This document shows positions 22,434 through 32,811 of a DNA stretch of 64,000 nt, piece by piece. Within the stretch, counting starts at the first letter, position 1; each line of letters starts with the position of its first letter. The DNA comes from Doryteuthis pealeii (lineage: Eukaryota > Mollusca > Cephalopoda > Myopsida > Loliginidae): the NCBI GenBank assembly GCA_023376005.1, contig CM042145.1, positions 92,227,250 to 92,291,249 on the forward strand. Reading direction: 5' to 3'. Below the pieces are notes generated by a model. That model was not told where the DNA came from and made no database searches. It saw only the letters and a list, made by a program, of their open reading frames with translations. The translations under genes were made by a program, and so were the position numbers.

Positions 22434-22663
22434 GACCATATGCCTTTAGGCACCCCTTTTTGATCTCGATTCAGAAGGACATGTTTTTCATTTACACCGT
22501 CAATATCCGGTTGTTTGTTAACAGATGATTTTTAAAGTTTTTTTTTATTATAAAACTAACCCCTAACCCTAACCCCTAACAAACAACTGGATATTGACAG
22601 TGTAAATGAAAAACATGTCCTTCTGAATCGAAATCAAAAAGGGGTGCCTAAAGGTCATATGGT
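22434..22663. mobile_element. MITE-1 copy with telomere-like loop
   Basis: Termini GGACCATATG / CATATGGT; arms with GGCACCCCTTTTTGATCTCG and TTTACACCGTCAATATCCGG. The loop at about 22556-22580 reads AACCCCTAACCCTAACCCCT. Confidence 0.9.
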
Positions 22664-22859
22664 AAAAAAAAAAAAAAATCAAAAGTGCAGTATCATGTTA
22701 GAATCCATGGCCGTTTAAGTTAAAAAGAAAAGAATCTAATTTTTTTTTTTTTCTGTTAGAAATTAGGATCATGTGATCAGATGAGCCAGGGAAAGTCAGA
22801 GAGAGTTAAGCGAGGGGCAAGATGTCCTTCATCTTTGTACTAATTCTCCTGTGCATGCG

Positions 22860-23200
22860 TGGTTAAGATGGTATCTGTTGGAATTATTTTGATATAAGAT
22901 GTGCTCTAATTCCCCACCAAGATTTATAGAGTGGCTAAGGTCACATGATTTACTCCTGCAGCCAATCACTAACCATACTGCGTGGAAGAGATACTATTTA
23001 AACCCCTCCCACTGGTCATAATTACAATTTCGCTCACTGAGGATGGACATAGGATTACCAGATCTTTACCAATACTCAGGAAGGACTTATACGATTACCA
23101 GAGTAACCAAAGGATTCATTATCAAGGGATTCTTTACCAGGGATCCAATTCCACTCCTGCTTTAAGGCCAAAGGATGGCCCATAAAAACTTAACAGTATC
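22860..23200 (+). repeat. LTR-like fragment related to 7200-7470
   Basis: TATTTAAACCCCTCCCAC (TATA-like) followed by CAGAGTAACCAAAGGATTCA and AAGGCCAAAGGATGGCCC. No flanking partner LTR found. Confidence 0.4.
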
Positions 23201-23574
23201 GGGGAAATCTAAATAGAATTATGTGCACACAAATTAAGTCTCTATGTTCCTGATTTAATAAGATCCAAAATGGAACTCAGAATGAATAGAGAAACAGCCC
23301 CAAAGAAGAAGAACCGTCAGAGAACTTGATACAACGATAGCAATAGATATGAACATTTGAAGCTAGAAGAACCTAAGAAGTAATAAAACAGTGGCGAACC
23401 ACCCAGGGCAGCACAAAATTACGGTGCTGCACATTTGAGTTAATGAGGCAAATGAAAATAAAGGAAATTTTCTGGAGCTTGTTCAACTGATTGGAAAAGT
23501 CAGCATTGACATGAAGTCATTTTACCGCAGGGAGTCACACACAAACTGAAGCTTATGAGGTAAAGGTTGTCGGG

Positions 23575-23690
23575 CTGAAAAGGAATTAAAGGAAGGGAAA
23601 AGAAGAGACAAAGACAAAAGATACTTTTAAGGTTCAGACTTTATTTCTAAATTCATAGCTATTTCTTGAAAAGGATATTTTTTCCTGAAC
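23575..23690 (-). repeat. LTR-end fragment
   Basis: Complement has AATAAAGTCTGAACCTT and CTTTTGTCTTTGTCTCTTCT, same family as 20036. Confidence 0.45.
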
Positions 23691-23989
23691 CAGTCAAAAG
23701 CATCTGTTCCCAGTCACGGTCTGCATTCCAATGGCTGACGGTTCTTTTTGGCATAAGGAAGAGGCCTTTTTCTCTGTGCATGCTCAGTTTTTTTCCTGTT
23801 TGGTGCCTCCTGGGAGATTGTTATTTTTTATTTTATTTTAATTTTATTTTAATCCCCACAAGTTCATGCATGGCCATTACAATGAATTTCTTCCAAGGAA
23901 TTTAAAATAAAATCAGTACATGAAAAGAATCAATGTCTTACCTTTGTTGGGATGAACATGAGTCCAAAATGGTTATCTTCCCCTTGCTT

Positions 23990-24270
23990 CAGGTTTTCGC
24001 TGATAGGTGGCTAGAGTATTTAAGCAGAAGCCCGGGAGAAAATCACTCTATTTCTCTCGGTCTGGCAACCACTACACATATCCATTGAGTGGGGGGCATT
24101 GCCCCCCAACCAACTATCAGTAAGTGACATTCCTTCAGTAACTTTGTATCACTTTGTTAGGACTTAGTCCTACATTCTTTATGTATGTTTATGTATCTGC
24201 CATAACTATCTTGTACCTTGTTATGAGTATATGTATGCCTATCATGTATATATTTCTCCACGTGCTCACA
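23990..24270 (+). repeat. LTR fragment
   Basis: TATTTAAGCAGAAGCC, TCTCTCGGTCTGGCAACC and CTATCAGTAAGTGACATT parallel the order of words in the 5287 LTR (TTTAAGCGGC, TCTGGTTGCTC, AATCACTGTAAGTGATT). No primer site follows; a SINE-A abuts. Confidence 0.5.
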
Positions 24271-24273
24271 GGC

Positions 24274-24570
24274 TGGAGGTGCATGGTGTAATGGTTAGAC
24301 TCATAGGAAATGGACTCGTCGACCAAAGTTCAAATCCAGGATGTGGCTGTTTACATTTCACATAGCACTAATACCTTTGGGAAAGGTATGAATCCAACTA
24401 TTCACCCTCCAACTACAGGTAAATAATAGGGCAGGCTGTGCTCTATAACCTTGGTTAGGTAACCAGTCTAGGAGAAGGAAAACTCTGAATTCAAAACCTG
24501 TTAAACTCCGCTTAAAAAATTGACCTTGTGTTGCATCCTGCTCGTGCGGAGGGGTTGGTAAATATATATA
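24274..24570 (+). repeat. SINE-A, nearly full-length
   Basis: GCATGGTGTAATGGTTAGAC, AAAGTTCAAATCCAGGATGT, GGGAAAGGTATGAATCCAAC, GAGGGGTTGGTAAATATATA: all landmarks in order. Confidence 0.85.
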
Positions 24571-24648
24571 CACCCCAAACCAATATACCCCAAACTCATA
24601 CATCTCTATATCATTTTTTTTTCTTTTCTTGTATTCATAGTTTTTTTT

Positions 24649-25064
24649 TTTCACTTTGAGGAAGACGTGTGTTTTGTTTTGTAAAAACACAGATTTTTCA
24701 ACAAATTGGGTATACCTATACCTTTAATATACAGGTTCTCTCATAGAAATATTAACATCTTTTTTTTTTAATCGATTTAAAAATGTTAACATCCTTATAG
24801 GAATACCTTTAATATATTTTTAAACAGTCTCCACATGTTCACCATCCCTGTTGACATATGCTTAGAATTTCCTACAGGTGATTAAAAAAAAAATATGTTA
24901 ATATTTCTATGAGAGTACCTGTATATTAGAAAAGTATAGGTATACCCAATTTGTCGAAAAATCTGTGTTTTTACAAAACAGAACACACGTTTTCCTCAAA
25001 GTGAAAGAAACAAGGGGAGGTTACTTTCATTTATGTAGCTAATGTTCATATTACCGAAATTCAA
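24649..25064. mobile_element. Palindromic MITE-H relative
   Basis: TTCACTTTGAGGAAGACGTG at left pairs with CACACGTTTTCCTCAAAGTG near 25000; TATACCTATACCTTTAATAT and its complement also pair. The right end GGGGAGGTTACTTTCATTTA matches the terminus of the 38701 element; the left terminus is lost. Confidence 0.75.
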
Positions 25065-25449
25065 TAGTATTTCAACTTTTTTATATTGGCCATAACAAAT
25101 AACCAACAATATACATATTTACCCGACCCCTCCCACAGGTAGGATGTGACACAAGGTCAATTTCTTAAGGTCAGTTTCTTCTTGCGGAGTACCCCTTTAT
25201 CGCCATTACTCATAGGTCCACTCTGAGGGGTTGTACCTGTAAGGATCTCATCTCTTAGTTAGATGATGAGTTTTAAATGATGTATTTTTTTAAAAATTGA
25301 GACAAAAAAAAATTGAATATCCAGCAAGAATGAATAAAACAAAACATCTTCTGCATGAAATAATCCAACAAGGGTTGACACGTGAAATACAAACAACCAA
25401 TCAATCTCTGCAGTTTTTAGTGATTCTGAGGTCACTGCTAATGTTACAT

Positions 25450-25790
25450 AATTATGGATCCCTAATATCTTTTTAAGGTAGTATAGAAATCCTTATGGTG
25501 ATCAGTACAGCTGATGGCCTTGAGAGTGAGTGACAATGCTTGACCTCACTCTCACCTTGCTTTCTGGGGATGGAACGTGAGAATGGAAGTCAATAGAAGC
25601 CCTTCCGGTTTAAGGTGTAAGCAACTCAGGCAGTTAGTCAGTTGCAGAGTTAGAAGTTAGAAGCTAAGCTAGCAAGATGTGAGCCTCACTGCGTGATTGT
25701 CTGGTCTGGGGGATCTGGAATAAAGTAACATCAAAAGTAAATCGAAGTCTTGTTGTTATTACTAAAAGCTAACAATGACACAAGGCTTCT
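25450..25790 (+). repeat. LTR-like fragment, related to 34992-35315
   Basis: GGAATAAAGTAAC near 25718, then the end AAAAGCTAACA followed by CTTCTGATAAGAAATGA and CCCCGACAAAG, closely resembling the sequence just outside the 34992 LTR (ACTGATAAGAAGTGAG on the complement). Confidence 0.45.
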
Positions 25791-26013
25791 GATAAGAAAT
25801 GATCCCCGACAAAGACCCGGAGTCCCCAAGAAACACCACGACAAGACCAGACCAAGATAGAAGATAGATGATAGACGATCAGAAGACGGCCGGAAGAATA
25901 GACCAGAGTAAGACGTAAGAAGTATACAACGTATAGATATTTAGTGCCGTCAAAGAAAAGGCACTACGTAACATATATCTATTTGGTAACGTGACGACTA
26001 CGTTACACTAAGT

Positions 26014-26279
26014 TGGCGTTCATAGTATAATGGTTACTGTTGTAGGAAATGCACATAGTAATTCGAGTTAAAATCCTGGACAAGGCTGTTTGCATTTCAC
26101 ATAGTGATAGTATCCTTAAGAAAGGTATGGATCCAATTCTTCTCCCTCCAGCTATGGGTAAATAGTAGGGTGAATAGTATGCAATAAGAAAAAGTTTTAA
26201 TTCAAATTTGTTAAACTCCATTTAAACAAGCTAACCTTGTATCACATGCTGCTCATGCAGAAGTGTTAGTTAAATACAT
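26014..26279 (+). repeat. SINE-A copy
   Basis: CATAGTATAATGGTTACTGT, GAGTTAAAATCCTGGACAAG, AAGAAAGGTATGGATCCAAT and the 3' GTTAGTTAAATACATA. Confidence 0.8.
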
Positions 26280-26322
26280 ACAAATTCTAACTGGTATAGC
26301 TGCTAAGATTTATAATCCCCTG

Positions 26323-26798
26323 TGTTGGGACACAAAAATAGAATTGTCTCCCTTTTTATATTGGAAGTAGAGCCTATCACATTAAATGTCCATTTGTCAT
26401 ATGACAATGCAAGCCCTGGGATCTTCTTCTTTTACCAACGTGACTTGGAATGAATCAGATGTTCCTCGCTCCATAGTGTCAAAGCAAATGTGTGCCCGTT
26501 TAGTTCCCAGACCTCCTGAAACAAAGAATTATCAGTAAGTGTGTTTCCACCTTAATCTTGTTACACTTCTAGCACTCTATGGAACACCTGTGTGTCCTTT
26601 TTGTGGTTTGAGACTGAACCATTGTTATCCTTGTATGTTGTTCCTATTAAATGTTGTTAACCAGCATAAATTGACTTTGTCTCTTCTCTACCAAATATTC
26701 TGTGTTGGGTTACTCCTTTTATGGATAAGCTAATGCTTTATAGGAATGCAGGTGTTAACTTTGAACTAATAATCCACTAATTCATATAATTGGTGACC
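26323..26798 (+). mobile_element. LTR with primer-binding site
   Basis: Starts TGTTGGGACACAAAAATAGA. A downstream ATTGGTGACCCTGATGTGGG at about 26788 is a primer-binding-site region. Carries ATTATCAGTAAGTGTG, shared with three other LTRs here. Related LTR at 27242. No coding region follows. Confidence 0.65.
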
Positions 26799-26844
26799 CT
26801 GATGTGGGCAATTTTCTCCTTTAGTTAGCTAAATTCCTAGCAAA

Positions 26845-27040
26845 TAAGGCAATTAGAGTAACCTCCCTGACTTTCACTTTGAAACAAGCTGGTAGCTATT
26901 TTGAAAGTCTCCATGCAAAATTAACAAATCTTAGAAACTTTTTCGAAAACAATACAACTGCATGCTTTAACACAAAAATATCATAAAATGTGTTCTTAAT
27001 AACAATTAAGTTCATTTCAGTTAATGCGCACGCACAATTT
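26845..27040. repeat. Half of a MITE-H element
   Basis: GAGTAACCTCCCTGACTTTC, ACAACTGCATGCTTTAACAC and TATCATAAAATGTGTTCTTA match the left half of the 38701 palindrome. Confidence 0.65.
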
Positions 27041-27241
27041 TATGCTAGGAATTTAGCCAATTAAAGGTGAAAATAACCCTGATGTGATCTGAACACACAG
27101 CTCTTGTGTGTAAAATTTCAATAACCCTGTCTATAATTTTAATCACCTACTACTTACTATGCTGAAGGCTGTCTGATTTAGGTAATAGCATATTCCGATT
27201 AAAAAGTTGAGCAAATGAAGACTTGTCTGAAAAGATGATAG

Positions 27242-27655
27242 TGTTGGGACATAAAATAGAATTGTCTCCCTTTTTATATTGGTGGTGGGGTTTCTCATGT
27301 CATGTGTCTGTTTGATGTGTGACAATGTGAGCCCTGAGATCACCCTCTTTTATTGACATAACTTGGAACGTTTGGATGTCTGTCCCTCGCTCCATCACCA
27401 ACTAAATACGTGTGCCCATTTGGTTCCCAGATCTCCTGAAACAATTGAACATCAGTAAGTGTGTTTCTACCTTAATTTTGTTACACTTCTTGCGTTCTAT
27501 GGAACACCTTTTGGTGGCTTGGGACCTTGTTATCCTTCTATATTATTCTTATTAAATCTGTATTGGGTTACCATTTTATGAATAACCTAATGCCTTATAA
27601 CATATAAAGATGTTATATTAATGTTGGAAGGCTTAAAGTAACCTCCCAACGTGGG
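27242..27655 (+). mobile_element. LTR related to 26323
   Basis: Starts TGTTGGGACATAAAATAGAA, shares GTCTCCCTTTTTATATTGG and GAACATCAGTAAGTGTGTTT. Could be the diverged 3' partner of the 26323 LTR with almost all of the interior deleted, or a separate solo LTR. Confidence 0.6.
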
Positions 27656-27656
27656 T

Positions 27657-27960
27657 ACAAGTGTATACATAAAAACATTCTGACAAAGGGTGTACAACAT
27701 ATTTATTCCATAAGTGACGGAGATACATTTACATGACAAAGATATACACAACAGATACAAAAATATGAGGAAATAGGCGTATAACTCATGTCATAGAGAA
27801 TGTCACTTACTGGTTAGGTAGGGGACAAAGCCCTCTAAAGGCTTAATAGTGGCAGGCGTCTAGACATGTTAACTTGTTGCCAGCCTGAGTGGAAAGAGGC
27901 AAATACCAACGCCATTGGACTTATGTCCTTCGTTTTACTTAAAGACATAAGAAAAATCAA
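27657..27960 (-). repeat. LTR-like fragment on the complement
   Basis: Complement reads AACCAGTAAGTGACATTC, then TATACGCCTATTTCCTCAT and GGAATAAATATGTTG, an LTR R-U5-like order with a polyadenylation signal. Confidence 0.45.
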
Positions 27961-28109
27961 AACAGAGAGGAGTCAAATCATCCCAACAGATTTCTTTTGG
28001 TTCCATTGGAGCAGTTTTCCAAAAGAGAGATAACAAATAAACATACCTGATTAATATTATTAGAAATTAGAAAACTTAGCGTGTCTCAAGTGAAATGTAA
28101 TGCTTTTAT

Positions 28110-28113
<4 letters not shown>

Positions 28114-28146
<33 letters not shown>
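28114..28146. repeat. Long poly-A tract
   Basis: About 32 consecutive A, with no recognisable retroposon upstream. 28150-28690 is AT-rich with nothing identifiable. Confidence 0.9.
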
Positions 28147-28147
<1 letters not shown>

Positions 28148-28696
28148 CCAAAAGTCAGTATCAGTCAGTGAAGTCTAACTTTTTCATTAAAATTTTTTTT
28201 AAGGCAGCTAAGAAATAAGTACCAAAAATAAAAATCGAAAATTAAATGTAAAATAAAACTAAAAAATAATTTTTGGAGATCTTTTTTCATTCTTTTCAAT
28301 AATTATTTAATTGGCTATTATCTTATAAAAGAAAAAATTATAAATCAATATTTGTTCTGTTTAAAAGTTGGGGGGGGGGGCTAAATTTTCAATAGAGTTT
28401 TTCTTAAGAAATTATTAGATAACAATAATAAAATAAAGTAGTTATTAGATAAATATTTGTTTTTAGAATCTAATATGAAATTTGAAACTTAAAATTAGGC
28501 ATTTCATATTTTAAATGAATTTTATCTATTAATTTACGATAGCATACCGAGATAGTTTTTAAAATTAAGGTACCCATACTAACTGGTGTGTGTTTAAAAA
28601 CAGAGTTGTCTGTCATAAAGAATTGAGAACTGAGTTAGTATTTTCTCCTTCTGGAGGAAAAAACAATTTTCCAGGAACATTTATGGGCTTTGTAAG

Positions 28697-28936
28697 TCGT
28701 CAGGGGGCCCTAAAGTCAGTATCAGCCAGACAGTGAGGGAGTCTATCCCCTTTTCACTAGCGCTAGACCAAGGAGATTATTTTGGTATCTGAGGCGGAAC
28801 GCCATACCTACCATCAGCTTCTCACTTTACCGCAAATATCCATTTCCTACTCATACACTGAGTTGCCGAGGGCCGGAATCAAACCAGGAACCTCGAGGTT
28901 CCCAGCAGGACATTCTCCCGACTGAGCTAAGCCGGG
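28697..28936 (-). repeat. SINE-B, nearly full-length
   Basis: Complement begins CCCGGCTTAGCTCAGTCGG with AGAATGTCCTGCTGGGAACC and GGTTTGATTCCGG, then the standard body. Confidence 0.85.
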
Positions 28937-29424
28937 TTTCATATGTTATTGTTTTTTTTACGATTATCTTGTGTGTTTTGTGCTTTGTTTAAAAAACAGA
29001 GTCGTCTGCTGTAAAAAAAATGGTCTAAGATTTTCCTCCGGAGAAGGAAATAATATTTTCCTGAAAACATTTACTGACTTGTATGTTATCTTAATTTTTC
29101 CTCGTGTGTTGAAATAAATAGTGGAATGAAATAATTATTTCAATTTATGTTGTCTTCAATTTTCTCGAGTTTATATTTGTTTAAATTGAATTTTTTTTAA
29201 TGAAGTACATCTTTCCAATTTATTTAGTATTTTTCCTGATATTCTCCCCCCAACCTGCAAAAAAAAAAAAATAACAATGTTTTGCTGCCTTTTATTACCT
29301 CTTGTAGTAAAATGACTGCATGAAGAAAAGGTTTGTTTTTTTATAAGTTCAAGCTGAAAACAGTCACAATTATCATTATTGAATCAAAACAACACTTACT
29401 TATTGGTAGTAAAAACTAAGACTT

Positions 29425-30030
29425 AATTTTTTCAGACTGTTGTCCTCATCTTTATTGTTATATACACAATGTTTCAGCCAGTGCGCCCTTCAGCCTTCTT
29501 TAGATGTTTTTTGAGATGAGGCTTCATGATTTGTATTATTTGGATTTTTCAGACTGTTGTCCTCATCTTTATTGTTATATGCACAATGTTTGTCCGATAT
29601 GCCCTTCTTCAGGTGTTTCTTGTTGAACTCTGGAGGTTTCATAGTTTGACAAGAAACACCTGAAAAAGGTAAGAATCCATCTTTTCTACTTTTTAACTAT
29701 GGCTGAATAGCAGGGCAGACTGGGTTATCTAGCAGTGGTAGGGCAACCAATCTTGGAGAAGGAAAACTCTGAATTCAAACCAGCAGTACTCCATTAAAAA
29801 TTGACCATGTTATATACTGAAATCAAACCAGCGGTACTCTGGTTAAAAATTGACCCTGTATAACATTACGACATGAAGGCTTCAAAGTTCCACAAGAAAC
29901 ACCTGAAGAAGGCCGAAGGGCACATCGAACCAAAATGTGTATATAACAATAAAGATGAGAACAACAGTCTGAAAAATCTAAATAATACAAATTATCAAGC
30001 CTCATCTAAAAAATTCAGACAAATAAGATT
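29425..30030. repeat. SINE-C / SINE-A composite
   Basis: Two minus SINE-C 3' pieces (29425-29510; 29520-29640), a SINE-A 3' part on plus (29661-29866), then a plus SINE-C 3' part (29876-30030: CACCTGAAGAAGGCCGAAGG ... GCCTCATCTAAAAAATTCAG). Confidence 0.65.
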
Positions 30031-30543
30031 TCTGAATCTAAAAAACAAAAAATCTGACCCCAACTGAAGTCTATAGTTTGTTACAAAAAAAAAAACAAGA
30101 AAACAAACAGCAAATGATCACAAATGCTTTAAACCTAAAAAAAAAAAAAAAAAAAAAATTCTGTTTTCATCTAAAGTCTATAATTTGTTATTAACCCCCC
30201 AAACCCCGAAGAAAACAAACAAATAGCAATATTTAAAAATGACCAAAAATGCCTTAAATCTGAAAATTGGCAAGGAGTATCCATCAAATACAGATACTCA
30301 GTAGTAAATGTTATACTACTGGGGGTATAGATCAGGAATGGGCAACCTTTTTTTATCAGGCAGTCCATACTACTAAAAAAAAAAAAAAAAATTCAAGGTA
30401 ATTTTTCTTTGAAGGTACCTCAACAGTTTTCACTAAAGAAGGCCATACATATAAGCATTTGACTTGGAAATAGAGACAAGTTGATTTTTTTCTTCTCTTC
30501 AATGAAAAGATCTTTTTTATAAGAAAAAAAAATGAAGCATTGG

Positions 30544-30675
30544 TATATTATCACTGATAGCAATGTGATTAACACATGCTGCTATAATATATTATCACTA
30601 ATATCAATGTGATTAACACATGCTGCTATAATATATTATCACTAATATCAATGTGATTAACACATGCTGCTATAA
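30544..30675. repeat. 44-bp tandem repeat x 3
   Basis: Units start at 30544, 30588 and 30632, each TATATTATCACT...GATTAACACATGCTGCTATAA; two differences in unit 1, none between units 2 and 3. Confidence 0.92.
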
Positions 30676-30678
30676 TAA

Positions 30679-30933
30679 GTAAAGTCGACGGGGCAGCCTA
30701 AAGTCAGTATCAGCCAGTCAGCGAGGGAGTCTATCTCCTTTTCAATAGCGCTAGACCAAGGAGATTGTTTTTTAGCATCTGGGGTGGAGCGCCACACCTA
30801 CCATCAGCTCCTTACTTTACTGCACAGATCCCTGTGCTACTCATACGCTGAGTTGGCGAGGACCGGTATCGAACTAGGAACCTTGTGGTTTCTAGCCGAA
30901 CGCTCTACCGACTGAGCTAACCCGATTAAAAGA
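30679..30933 (-). repeat. SINE-B with perfect 20-bp target duplication
   Basis: Full SINE-B on the complement (GGGTTAGCTCAGTCGGTAGA head, body, ACTTTACTT tail). The same 20 bases flank it at 30659-30678 and 30934-30953, so it jumped into the third 44-bp unit. Confidence 0.93.
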
Positions 30934-31139
30934 AACACATGCTGCTATAATAATTAAAAGAAAAAAATCAATGTATTCAATATGAATAGGATCCGTGTAC
31001 TGAAAAAAAAAAATTGAATATTTTCATAGTCTGTGAACCAAAATGTTTATAAAAACTATTTTCTTTAAATTAGGTGACCGATTCAGAAAGCACTACGGGC
31101 CGGATGTGACCCGCAGTTTGCCCATTACCTGTCTAGATG

Positions 31140-32772
31140 ATACAAAATTACCTCCCTTGAATGCAATCAGAAAAATTTATCTCCCTTGGATTCAAGAAGC
31201 AACTTTTTTTTTTAACACTATAACATACCATTCCCAAAATATAATCATTTTAGACGTTTCAGTTCGTATTTAAATGACAAATTTTTCATAAGTATCGTTC
31301 TTTAAAAATTTATTGAAATGAAATGGAAAACGATTGTAACTAGACGAAGAAAATATAATTCTAGATGGACAAGAAAATCAACACGTTTAAAAACTATCTT
31401 CATTTTGTAATTCAAGAGTTTGACAAAAAAATAAGACCATAGAAAAAGAAAAAAACATTTCCAAAACTGTTTTATTACATTGGGAAATGACAAGGGAATG
31501 TACAATTTTCTTTTTTTTAAATAATGAAAGTTTTTGTTTTTGTTTTGTCTTTTAAGGAGAAAATTAACCCTTTGCATATCCATCTGCCCAGTGCCACCTT
31601 CAATAAAAAAGTCCAGATTTATCTTGAGCCACAAATATGGTACCTCATAAGGTTAAAAATATATTTCCTACCTTCACCACCAAAGTCCACATGTTCATTT
31701 ATTTTGATTAAACTAACAACTACATTTCTGAATAAGCAAAGGACTGACATTTTTTTTTTTAATTAAAAAAAGTAAAAAAAAGAAAAGATTTCTAAAAGCT
31801 TTATCCTTAACTTTTAAGTGATGATTAAAATAAAATATATGCATTATCTTAGAACAGCAAGATGTTACACATGACTTCAATTTACAGGTTATTTCATACA
31901 TATATACCAAACAAAAGATAACCTAATATGATTATATCCTGATGATTTTTGCTATTTTTGTGAGAGATGCAAATTTAAATGATTTCTTTTTTTTCTTTTT
32001 AATGATATGGCTTTTGACAATCTTGTCAAAAAACAGATTAAAATTGTGCACCTCCACTTTAAAAGCTGATATCCCTGTGGCTGGTAATAAAGTCACAAGT
32101 GAAAAAAAAAAAAAAGTCACATGAAAAAAGTGATCATTTTGGCTTGGAAAAAAAGTCACAATTAATTTTATGGTGGCCAGTTAGGGTTAAGTTTTGAAGA
32201 GAAATGTTTTTTGATTCGACCAAGACATAAGGGATTTATAGAGTAAACACTTTTAGTTTAAGATTTTTTTTTTCTGTAACTTGTTTCTTTGTGACTTTTT
32301 TCTTTCTTTTTTTTTTTTTTTAAATTGATTTGATATCCAATGCTTTCTCACTAAAAGCAGTCTCAAAAAAAAAAAAAAAAATTTTTAAATAATAATAATT
32401 AAAAAGTTAGTAAAGTTTTAGACTAAAAGTTTAAACTTTTGATTTTGTTGTAAACATACTAAAAACTTTGAGTGCAGTCTTATTAGTGGGCAATAAATTT
32501 CAATGTGGCCTTTAAAACGTGAAAAGGTCCCCCTCCTCCCCACCCTCTGATATAGGCAAATGGTCCAAATTAACAATTTGACACTGTTCTTTGGTTTATA
32601 TGAAAATATGATGAGGTTTCCAGCCAGAATTGTGAAATGGCATAAAAAGTCTCTTTTGTTAAAAGAGTTGTATTAAAAATAATAATAATGGACAGTCATC
32701 TCTTGTAGGCAGCAGTGGGCGTGTAGACTTGGGTGCAACAAGATGATAGGCTCAGGACTAAAAGTAGAACAC
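31140..32772. other. TAF12 3' flank, no identified gene
   Basis: AT-rich, many homopolymers, probably containing the TAF12 3' UTR (minus strand). No SINE or MITE recognised; scattered open frames here look like chance. Confidence 0.4.
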
Positions 32773-32811
32773 TCAATATTTTTTTAATGTCTTCTTGATA
32801 AGAGCCATTCT
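32773..32811 (-). CDS. TAF12: TAF12 coding exon 4 (stop codon)
   Basis: 39 nt encoding [12 protein letters not shown] and a TGA stop at 32775-32773. It follows CTTTTGCAG and matches the TAF12 C-terminus RMALIRKTTKK. It is too short to be found as a free ORF and was located by extending exon 3. A candidate AATAAA for the minus strand is at 31698-31703, but the 3' end is not fixed. Confidence 0.93.
   Translation of the reverse strand, partial: RMALIKKTLKKY

Larger units (their letters stand above)
30333..31131. mobile_element. hAT-like non-autonomous element with internal tandem repeats
   Basis: Inverted ends CAGGAATGGGCAACCT (30333) and the complement of AGTTTGCCCATTACCTG (31131). Flanks GTATAGAT and TCTAGAT are similar, suggesting a worn 7-8 bp duplication. 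The sub-terminal GGCCGGATGTGACCCGCAG word is typical of hAT ends. No transposase. Confidence 0.7.

Noticed and set aside
30544..30675. CRISPR-like regular repeats
   Set aside because: The 44-bp units are contiguous with no spacers, in a eukaryotic transposon.
30673..30928. Possible true tRNA gene in the SINE-B head
   Set aside because: A and B box-like words are present, but the acceptor and anticodon stems do not pair and a repetitive body with a target duplication follows, so it is a SINE. The same holds for the heads of SINE-A, C, D and F.
31043..31273. 76-residue open frame on plus
   Set aside because: Its start overlaps the right end of a hAT-like element and the rest is AT-rich; no splice partners or family match.
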